From a virus, in IMG/VR virus record IMGVR_UViG_3300043449_001984, positions 1-60,064 of that record: a stretch of DNA of 60,064 nt, one strand, 5' to 3'. The notes below the pieces were generated by a model. The model had not been told where the DNA came from. It was given only the letters and a program-made list of their open reading frames with translations, and searched no databases. Made by a program: the position numbers and the translations under genes. Position 1 is the first letter of the stretch. The number at the start of each line of letters is the position of its first letter. This document shows positions 5,892 through 9,914 of the stretch, piece by piece.

Positions 5892-5968
5892 TGGCCCCGT
5901 TATTACTCATAAGCGAGTAGCCCCAATGGTTTCTACTTATCAGTCATTTTAAGTCGGGAGAACGGGAG
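5892..5968 (-). ncRNA. tRNA-like RNA with encoded CCA, no anticodon arm
   Basis: About 77 nt, tRNA-sized. Ends CCCGTT and AACGGG pair like an acceptor stem and are followed by G-CCA (5892-5894). Inside are a TACTC/GAGTA hairpin at the T-arm position and an ACTTA/TAAGT hairpin, but there is no TTCRANY T loop or recognisable anticodon. Best described as a tRNA-like stable RNA of unknown role. Confidence 0.5.
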
Positions 5969-5993
5969 CACCGACATTAGTTGCAACACAATT

Positions 5994-6284
5994 TGGTGCC
6001 GGTGGAGAGATTCGAACTCTCAATCCCGAAGGCGGCAGATTTTCTTACCACTATAGCTTTCACTACCATTTCTGTTTGTGGTCTGGACTATATCTTCACC
6101 ATATCATTAAGACTTAGGTGCTTGGGTATCTAGTCTCTACGGAGTCCTGTTTCCAGTTCCCTCGGTATTACCATCAGCATTATCTGTTAAGGTTTCACCG
6201 ATATCCCCAAGTCCACTTATACAATTTCTTATATAAGGCTCAAATTTCTCAAGTCTGCTGTGTATACCATTCCACCACACCGGC
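5994..6284 (-). tRNA. tRNA-Leu(UAA) interrupted by a group I intron
   Basis: The 5' exon is 6251-6284 (acceptor GCCGGTG, anticodon stem GCAGA, then CTT). The 3' exon is 5994-6043 (AAAA, TCTGC, a variable arm with a TTCG loop, T arm GAGAG/CTCTC, CACCGGC, A73, CCA). Joined, the anticodon loop is CTTAAAA, giving UAA, in a class II body as expected for Leu. The interruption falls between U34 and A35, the same place as the tRNA-Leu(UAA) group I intron of cyanobacteria and plastids. Confidence 0.92.
6044..6250 (-). mobile_element. Group I intron (207 nt) in tRNA-Leu
   Basis: The conserved group I core is visible: R/P7-side AGAGACTAGA and the S element AAGATATAGTCC. The 5' splice site follows a U that pairs with G in a P1 of exon CTT and intron GAG, and the intron ends in G (GGTAAG). 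No ORF lies inside. It is short and near the minimum for autocatalytic group I introns. Spliced exons restore a perfect anticodon stem-loop. The HNH gene at 6291-6710 is immediately upstream in transcription. Confidence 0.9.
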
Positions 6285-6290
6285 TTTTAT

Positions 6291-6710
6291 TCATTTACTA
6301 TACTGATTTTTACCTTCTTTGTTATTTGAAGGTTTTCCTTTCAACCCTTTTGCATTTAAGTTATTTAACATTTTTCTACTATTTAATTTTCTAGCTTCTT
6401 CTAAGCCATATTTTTCTACTAATTTCTGCCAACAGCTTTTCCAAGTTCCATTATCTTTAGCGTCTTGGATATTTTCTGATCTAGTTCCCCAGTATAAATG
6501 TTTTGGGTTAGAACATTTATCATTATGACAAGCGTGACATAAATCTATCCACGGATTTGGTTTATGGGGAATATTCGTATTCAAATATTGAGCAAGAACA
6601 CCTTTATGAACCGTACTGTTTCCACCACGCTCTATACAACATTCAGTCAAATCTAAATGCTCTGTTCTTGAATCTTTATTCTCTTTAATCCACTCTTCAA
6701 CCAAAATCAT
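6291..6710 (-). CDS. HNH homing endonuclease next to intron-bearing tRNA-Leu
   Basis: 139 aa. The HNH_3-type core is C58-H-A-C61-H-N-D-K-C66-S-N-P-K-H71-L-Y-W-G-T-R-S-E-N, with Cys pairs likely binding structural zinc and the GT-x-x-EN-x-x-D tail typical of phage HNH nucleases. The C-terminal NSRKMLNNLNAKG...GKPSNNKEG segment looks like a DNA-binding tail. ATG 6710 has AAGGA upstream and its own early promoter at 6740-6768. The stop codon is 7 nt from the tRNA-Leu 5' end. Such a free-standing nuclease may cut intronless tRNA-Leu alleles and so spread the adjacent intron (inference). Confidence 0.88.
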   Translation of the reverse strand: MILVEEWIKENKDSRTEHLDLTECCIERGGNSTVHKGVLAQYLNTNIPHKPNPWIDLCHACHNDKCSNPKHLYWGTRSENIQDAKDNGTWKSCWQKLVEKYGLEEARKLNSRKMLNNLNAKGLKGKPSNNKEGKNQYSK

Positions 6711-6723
6711 TTCATTTCCTTAA

Positions 6724-6783
6724 CCTCAACTACAGAACTATCTTAACCCATCAAGCCGCGAAAGTAAAGCGTTTTATTTTCGC
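6724..6783 (-). repeat. Promoter-hairpin repeat, copy 1
   Basis: 60-bp segment nearly identical to 6871-6930. It contains a long imperfect inverted repeat (GCGAAAGTAAA on one strand, 11-nt arms, 4-nt loop) overlapping the -35 box of the promoter at 6740-6768, and the shared GTAGTTGAGG start region. Confidence 0.75.
6740..6768 (-). promoter_or_regulatory. Early promoter for HNH gene and tRNA-Leu
   Basis: TTTACT (6763-6768), 17-nt spacer, TAAGAT (6740-6745). Reads into the HNH gene and then intron-bearing tRNA-Leu. Confidence 0.65.
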
Positions 6784-6789
6784 TAAATT

Positions 6790-6872
6790 TGGTGGATCTA
6801 TGGGAATCGAACCCATCCCTCTCTCACATTGCCTCGCGAGTCTATTTTTGAGAGGTCACACCAGCAAGACCC
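6790..6872 (-). ncRNA. tRNA-like gene with normal T arm and CCA
   Basis: 3' part is tRNA-like: T arm ATGGG-TTCGATT-CCCAT, short acceptor AGATCC pairing with GGGTCT, A73 and encoded CCA. The middle does not fold as D and anticodon arms. CTCTCA pairs with TGAGAG around a 20-nt segment holding CTCGCGAG. It may be a highly diverged tRNA or a T4 RNA C/D-like species. No anticodon can be assigned. Confidence 0.5.
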
Positions 6873-6930
6873 TCAACTACAAAACTATCATAACTCATCA
6901 TTCAGCGAAAGTAAAGTTTTTTATTTTCGC
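6871..6930 (-). repeat. Promoter-hairpin repeat, copy 2
   Basis: Second copy of the 60-bp segment at 6724-6783, about 75 percent identical by eye, keeping the GCGAAAGTAAA hairpin, both promoter boxes and CCTCAACTAC. Confidence 0.75.
6887..6915 (-). promoter_or_regulatory. Early promoter for tRNA-like gene
   Basis: TTTACT (6910-6915), 17-nt spacer, TATGAT (6887-6892), about 10-15 nt before the tRNA-like RNA at 6790-6872. Confidence 0.65.
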
Positions 6931-6939
6931 GAAAAGAGG

Positions 6940-7080
6940 ACCGTCGCCAGAGGAACTTAATTCCCATCTCTTACGAGAACCCCGGTCAGAGTGGTATTAA
7001 ATGACCCCACCCACTGCTCATACGCAATCCTTCAAGGTCTATCGGATGCGCTTTCTTCTTCAGATTTCAAACTATAGAGT
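6940..7080 (-). ncRNA. Candidate structured RNA from its own promoter
   Basis: The consensus promoter at 7082-7109 drives about 140 nt with no supported ORF but several hairpins: CGCATCC/GGATTGCG, GGTCA/TGACC, TCTC-GTAA-GAGA and GGAA/TTCC. There is no tRNA T loop. Either a stable RNA or a structured leader for the downstream tRNA-like gene. Confidence 0.4.
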
Positions 7081-7081
7081 T

Positions 7082-7109
7082 ATTATACCTAACTCTTTGC
7101 GAAAGTCAA
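7082..7109 (-). promoter_or_regulatory. Early promoter, near-consensus
   Basis: TTGACT (7104-7109), 16-nt spacer, perfect TATAAT (7082-7087). The -35 overlaps the stop codon of the gene at 7106-7432. Confidence 0.7.
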
Positions 7110-7432
7110 GAACTTTTTAATTTCTCAATATCATCAGAATCTTTTATGTGGTGATCTGTGTGCATCGCCGGAGATCCTTCTATTTTTCCGCTATAATGAG
7201 CAACAGAAGCCATCAACTTTCCACCATCATTTCTAAAATTAAATTCTTTGTTTTTGTGTTGACCCATTGCATTATGAGGTAGGACATATTCCCCATTGCT
7301 GTATTTGGTATCAACATTACCTCTTGGAAAGTGTTTTCTAATTATATCTCTTTGTGGTTCTGTTAAATGTAAATATTCTTTTGTCTCTTTTTTCTTACCA
7401 AACCACTCATTAAATTGTTTAAACGTTTTCAT
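7106..7432 (-). CDS. Late hypothetical protein with capsid-targeting-like start
   Basis: 108 aa, starting MKTFKQFNEWFGKKKETK, close to the T4-type capsid targeting pattern but without a clear I-x-E cleavage site. The remainder (H-rich, FPRGNVDTKYSNGEYVLPH, TDHHIKDSDDIEKL) has no family I recognise. A late-type box at 7462-7469 sits 30 nt upstream. It is flanked by tRNA-Cys and a candidate ncRNA. By analogy it may be a minor internal head protein. Confidence 0.6.
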   Translation of the reverse strand: MKTFKQFNEWFGKKKETKEYLHLTEPQRDIIRKHFPRGNVDTKYSNGEYVLPHNAMGQHKNKEFNFRNDGGKLMASVAHYSGKIEGSPAMHTDHHIKDSDDIEKLKSS

Positions 7433-7461
7433 TAAACTATACCTCTTTTATATAAAGAAAG

Positions 7462-7469
7462 TATTTATT
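7462..7469 (-). promoter_or_regulatory. Late promoter AATAAATA
   Basis: NATAAATA box 30 nt before the ATG at 7432. Confidence 0.5.
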
Positions 7470-7499
7470 TTTTTTGGTACAAAAAATAAAAAAATAATT

Positions 7500-7574
7500 T
7501 GGAGTGCGCGACAGGATTCAAACCTGCATAAAACGAACTTGCAAATCGCTACCTAATCATTCGGTCACGCGCAC
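7500..7574 (-). tRNA. tRNA-Cys(GCA)
   Basis: Acceptor GTGCGCG/CGCGCAC, anticodon loop TTGCAAG, and U73, the key cysteine identity base. T stem GCAGG/CCTGT, encoded CCA. Confidence 0.92.
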
Positions 7575-7581
7575 ATTAAAT

Positions 7582-7655
7582 TGGAGCTCCTAGCAGGTTA
7601 CGATCCTGCGTTTCCGTTATACCAAAACGGTAGTCTTCCATTGACTTATAAGAGC
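7582..7655 (-). tRNA. tRNA-Thr(GGU)
   Basis: Acceptor GCTCTTA/TAGGAGC, anticodon stem CCGTT/AACGG with loop TTGGTAT, T stem GCAGG/CCTGC, U73 and encoded CCA. Its 5' half is overlapped by the 3' end of the endonuclease gene at 7617-8339. Confidence 0.93.
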
Positions 7656-8339
7656 ATTAATTTTATCCCATTCAAGATTATGTTTATCTAAAACGAACAC
7701 TTTTATACTATTTCTTTTTTCGGATTCTGATATTTTAATTTTATCTTTTTCAATCAAGAAATCGTTTTTTGGGTCTAAATAAACATCAAATTCTGTCAAA
7801 TAGAAATCTGGATAATACTTATTACCAGAATCATTCCAGACAAATCCAACCTTTGGTCTTTCCCATTTTATATTATTTTCGTCTAATGATTTTGCGGTAA
7901 TAATTTCAAAATTTGAATCAAACCAAATATCTTTGTAATATTTTCCTTTATTTGGATGGGGTCTATATCCCCCCAAATTTCGTTCTTTAGCAGCAACAGA
8001 TAATCTTTGTAATCCATCTTTTGTGAATTTTCTTTCGCCTCTCTCAATAGAGAGAATATTTGCTTCTCCTGTTGTTCTAGTTTTTAGATCTAATTTCGTA
8101 ATTGTTCCCAATGAAACATTATAATGTGTTGCCAACTTTCTGAGCGAAAGACCTGAATCATATAATTCTTGCGCTTCAATTTTATCTATATTTTTTGGAC
8201 CATAAACGTTTCGTACATTATTTAATTTTAATTTAAAGATAACATTAACCGAAACATCAAAATGATTCGCCAATTTTTTAAACGAAAATCCAGAATCATA
8301 TAATTCTTGCGCTTCAATTTTATCTATATTTTTAGACAT
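7617..8339 (-). CDS. VSR/ED-x-HD-type homing endonuclease with tandem HTH repeats
   Basis: 240 aa. Two near-identical helix-turn-helix repeats (about residues 4-38 and 50-84, both NIDKIEAQELYDSG...KLA.H..VS) precede a linker with a G-Y-R-P-H-P-N-K-G motif. A PD-(D/E)xK-like nuclease core follows: F139-D-S-N-F-E145, W159-E-R-P, YYPDFYL at 175-181 and YLDPKN at 187-192. This order fits the VSR-like homing endonucleases found with fractured split-intein genes and the I-Bth0305I group. A late box lies at 8356 and a strong AGGAGG site precedes ATG 8339. The last 39 nt run into tRNA-Thr(GGU). Confidence 0.75.
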   Translation of the reverse strand: MSKNIDKIEAQELYDSGFSFKKLANHFDVSVNVIFKLKLNNVRNVYGPKNIDKIEAQELYDSGLSLRKLATHYNVSLGTITKLDLKTRTTGEANILSIERGERKFTKDGLQRLSVAAKERNLGGYRPHPNKGKYYKDIWFDSNFEIITAKSLDENNIKWERPKVGFVWNDSGNKYYPDFYLTEFDVYLDPKNDFLIEKDKIKISESEKRNSIKVFVLDKHNLEWDKINALISQWKTTVLV

Positions 8340-8355
8340 ACGTACCTCCTATTAT

Positions 8356-8363
8356 TATTTATA
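8356..8363 (-). promoter_or_regulatory. Late promoter TATAAATA
   Basis: Exact late box 17 nt before the ATG of the endonuclease gene at 8339. Confidence 0.65.
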
Positions 8364-8406
8364 AAAAAGGTTGCGTTCTACCATTTCTACTATAGGAGCA
8401 ATAAAT

Positions 8407-8484
8407 TGGTGCCCTCGGTCAGATTCGAACTGACACTTTACGGCTTCTAAAACCGCTCACTCTACCAGATTGGTGTACAAGGGC
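8407..8484 (-). tRNA. tRNA with UAG (Leu) anticodon on a class I body
   Basis: Acceptor GCCCTTG/CGAGGGC, anticodon stem GCGGT/GCCGT with loop TTTAGAA, T stem GTCAG/CTGAC, A73 and encoded CCA. The variable loop is only about 5 nt, whereas bacterial tRNA-Leu has a long variable arm. UAG reads CUA/CUN codons. Confidence 0.85.
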
Positions 8485-8486
8485 GT

Positions 8487-8574
8487 TGGCGGAAAACTGA
8501 GGTCTCGATCCCCAAACCCGTGCGAGTTCAACAGGATTAGCAATCCGTTCCAGATCCCATCTGGTTAGTTTTCC
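8487..8574 (-). tRNA. tRNA-Ser(GCU)
   Basis: Class II. Acceptor GGAAAAC/GTTTTCC, anticodon loop TTGCTAA, long variable arm, T arm TGGGG/CCTCA, G73 and encoded CCA. Confidence 0.93.
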
Positions 8575-8589
8575 CTTGACTATGTTTAT

Positions 8590-8617
8590 ATCTTACTACA
8601 CTTTTCAAAAAAGTAAA
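8590..8617 (-). promoter_or_regulatory. Early promoter for tRNA-Ser(GCU) block
   Basis: TTTACT (8612-8617), 16-nt spacer, TAAGAT (8590-8595), immediately upstream of tRNA-Ser(GCU). Same TAAGATA as at 2201 and 6740. Confidence 0.6.
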
Positions 8618-8618
8618 G

Positions 8619-8708
8619 TGGCGGAAGCGGTAGGATTTGAACCCACGGAGGTATTACCCTCGACAGTTTTCAAGACTGTTCCAATAAACCAGACTCTGGC
8701 ACACTTCC
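8619..8708 (-). tRNA. tRNA-Ser(UGA)
   Basis: Class II. Acceptor GGAAGTG/CGCTTCC, anticodon stem ACAGT/ACTGT with loop CTTGAAA, variable arm GAGGGTAATACCTC, G73 and encoded CCA. Confidence 0.95.
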
Positions 8709-8715
8709 ATTAAAT

Positions 8716-8797
8716 TGGCATCGCAGAGAGGATTCGAACCCCCATTTTCAGTCCAATTACCTTTTTCTTGGGTCGTAACCAAGAGGGATACTGCGAT
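8716..8797 (-). tRNA. Unusual tRNA-like gene, ACG (Arg) loop, no D arm
   Basis: Acceptor ATCGCAG/CTGCGAT, G73 and encoded CCA, and T arm GGGGG-TTCGAAT-CCTCT are normal. Between acceptor and the CTTGG/CCAAG stem (loop TTACGAC, anticodon ACG) only 7 nt remain, so there is no D arm. About 23 nt follow before the T arm. Either a rearranged or decaying tRNA-Arg(ACG) or a stable tRNA-like RNA. Confidence 0.6.
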
Positions 8798-8806
8798 ATT
8801 ATAAAT

Positions 8807-8881
8807 TGGTAGTTGGGGAGAATTTCGAAATCTCGACCTTCGCTTTGTAAGAGCGATACTCTGCCTCTGAGTTACCCAACT
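8807..8881 (-). tRNA. tRNA-Val(UAC)
   Basis: Acceptor AGTTGGG/CCCAACT, anticodon stem TCGCT/AGCGA with loop CTTACAA, T arm around TTCGAAA, A73 and encoded CCA. Confidence 0.93.
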
Positions 8882-8883
8882 AA

Positions 8884-8990
8884 AATTCTTGATACAGGGA
8901 ACGCTCGACCGATCGTTTTAGGACACTTGTTATTGGTTAGCATATAGCAACAAGGTTATGTATCAAAGGTCGCCCGAAGGTTAGACCTAA
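8884..8990 (-). ncRNA. Structured non-tRNA RNA in the array
   Basis: The gap between tRNA-Val and tRNA-Phe folds on its own: AGGTC/GACCT hairpin at the 5' side, then a long stem TTGATACA/TGTATCAA enclosing CTTGTT/AACAAG. There is no T loop, no anticodon and no ORF. Comparable to T4 RNA C/D by location only. Confidence 0.5.
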
Positions 8991-8992
8991 AT

Positions 8993-9067
8993 TGGTGCCG
9001 CCGAATGGTAACGATCCATCCTCCAGGGATTTTCAGTCCCTTGCTAATCCATCTCAGCTACAGCGGC
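8993..9067 (-). tRNA. tRNA-Phe(GAA)
   Basis: Acceptor GCCGCTG/CGGCGGC, anticodon stem AGGGA/TCCCT with loop CTGAAAA, T stem GATGG/CCATT, A73 and encoded CCA. Confidence 0.95.
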
Positions 9068-9069
9068 TT

Positions 9070-9144
9070 TGGGGTGGTTAACGGGTATCGATCCCGTGCG
9101 TACACTTTCACAGAGTGTGATGCTACCATTACATCATAACCACC
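9070..9144 (-). tRNA. tRNA-His(GUG)
   Basis: Acceptor GTGGTTA/TAACCAC extended by the G-1:C73 pair diagnostic of tRNA-His. Anticodon stem ACACT/AGTGT with loop CTGTGAA. CCA encoded. Confidence 0.96.
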
Positions 9145-9152
9145 ATAAAATT

Positions 9153-9225
9153 TGGTTTCGGGACATGGACTCGAACCACGATTCACAGAGTCAAAGTCTG
9201 TTGTCCTACCATTAGACGATCCCGA
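9153..9225 (-). tRNA. tRNA-Gln(UUG), first of the array
   Basis: Acceptor TCGGGAT/GTCCCGA, anticodon stem ACAGA/TCTGT with loop CTTTGAC, T loop TTCGAGT, A73 and encoded CCA. It starts 17 nt after the boxA element. Confidence 0.95.
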
Positions 9226-9241
9226 ATTAATTTATCCTTTT

Positions 9242-9252
9242 TGTTAAAGAGC
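9242..9252 (-). promoter_or_regulatory. boxA antitermination element
   Basis: GCTCTTTAACA, identical to the core boxA of bacterial rRNA leaders that recruits NusB-S10. It sits 27-35 nt after the predicted transcription start and 17 nt before tRNA-Gln. Confidence 0.75.
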
Positions 9253-9255
9253 TGC

Positions 9256-9269
9256 GAACTTTTCAGTTC
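9256..9269 (-). promoter_or_regulatory. boxB-like hairpin
   Basis: GAACT-GAAA-AGTTC, a 5-bp stem with a GNRA-type tetraloop, 3 nt before boxA. Spacing and order match boxB-boxA leaders. Confidence 0.6.
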
Positions 9270-9286
9270 ACTTTCAACTTAGATAT

Positions 9287-9315
9287 AGTTTACGTCGGAA
9301 GCAAAAAATTGTAAA
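9287..9315 (-). promoter_or_regulatory. Main promoter of the tRNA array
   Basis: TTTACA (9310-9315), 17-nt spacer, TAAACT (9287-9292). It lies between the terminator at 9371-9395 and the boxB-boxA leader. Confidence 0.6.
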
Positions 9316-9370
9316 GCACTTTTTTGTAAACAATTTATTTCCAATCAGTAAACAATCTTACATAATGAAA

Positions 9371-9395
9371 AAGCCCAGCGGTTTAGACTGGGCTT
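9371..9395. terminator. Bidirectional Rho-independent terminator
   Basis: AAGCCCAG/CTGGGCTT, 8-bp stem with 9-nt loop. On the - strand it is followed by five T, and on the + strand by GTTATTTTT. It separates the late gene region from the tRNA array. Confidence 0.8.
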
Positions 9396-9420
9396 GTTAT
9401 TTTTAAACTTATTTTATCTT

Positions 9421-9543
9421 TTAAAAATGACAAACCCTCGTTGGCGTTTGGCGGTGACTATTGGTAAAATCGCAATATGTCACCTGCCACGCTTCGGGTG
9501 ACATTGGTAAATTGGAATTAATGAGTTTAAATGTTTTATTCAT
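9421..9543 (-). CDS. 40-residue ORF or late small RNA
   Basis: A late box ends 5 nt before the ATG at 9543, so the transcript would start at or next to the ATG, leaving no ribosome binding site. The ORF (MNKTFKLINSNLPMSPEAWQ...) has no recognised family. The same DNA holds an 8-bp perfect inverted repeat, ATGTCACC/GGTGACAT at 9477-9504, and ends near the terminator at 9371-9395. The whole 170-nt unit therefore fits a late small RNA at least as well as a coding gene. The ORF is retained as low confidence. Confidence 0.35.
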   Translation of the reverse strand: MNKTFKLINSNLPMSPEAWQVTYCDFTNSHRQTPTRVCHF

Positions 9544-9548
9544 ATTTC

Positions 9549-9556
9549 TATTTATA
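9549..9556 (-). promoter_or_regulatory. Late promoter TATAAATA
   Basis: Exact late box 5 nt before ATG 9543, implying a leaderless or noncoding transcript. Confidence 0.6.
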
Positions 9557-9599
9557 CAAATTTTACACTTTTTTTACGATTTTTTTAACTTTTTTTAAA

Positions 9600-9842
9600 T
9601 TATTTTTCAAAAATCATAACAATATTATCAATTGAGATGATATATTTACCATCACCAACATCAGTTGCCCTATTCCAATCAACCATTGCTTCTTCACCAA
9701 CTGAAATTTCGGTCACATCAGGACCAATTGATTCAATTAAAGCTCTATCCGGATTAAGGGATTCTCTGAGAATAATTCCAGATTCAGTTTCTAGATTTGG
9801 TTTTACGCGACTAACAAGAACATTATTTTTTGTAGGTTTCAT
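9600..9842 (-). CDS. 31: GroES/gp31-like co-chaperonin
   Basis: 80 aa. MKPTKNNVLVSRVKP matches the GroES N-terminal strand (R-x-x-x-x-V-x-V-x-R/x-x). ETESGIIL at about 18-25 is the mobile loop with the hydrophobic tip that contacts GroEL. ALIESIGP...VGEEAMVDW and KYIISIDNIVMIFEK complete the beta barrel. T4 gp31 replaces GroES to fold the major capsid protein; the same role is likely here. Shorter than GroES (97 aa), with a trimmed roof loop. The hairpin at 9873-9894 lies just upstream. No obvious Shine-Dalgarno. Confidence 0.85.
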   Translation of the reverse strand: MKPTKNNVLVSRVKPNLETESGIILRESLNPDRALIESIGPDVTEISVGEEAMVDWNRATDVGDGKYIISIDNIVMIFEK

Positions 9843-9872
9843 ATTATTAATTATATAGTTTGTTTAGAAAGA

Positions 9873-9894
9873 TTGGGGAGCCGAAACTCCCCAA
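9873..9894 (-). terminator. Hairpin terminator after the 9915-10826 gene
   Basis: TTGGGGAG/CTCCCCAA stem with a 6-nt loop, followed on the - strand by TCTTTCT. T run is short, so read-through into the gp31-like gene is likely. Confidence 0.6.
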
Positions 9895-9914
9895 GTAATT
9901 ATATAGTAATCAAG

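Noticed and set aside
6118-6306. + strand ORF across the tRNA-Leu intron
   Set aside because: Antisense of the group I intron and 5' exon; its reading frame reflects structured RNA, not coding.
6800-7000. + strand ORF with an M-G-I-E-P-I start
   Set aside because: Typical false protein from the reverse of a tRNA T arm; overlaps the tRNA-like gene and promoter repeats.
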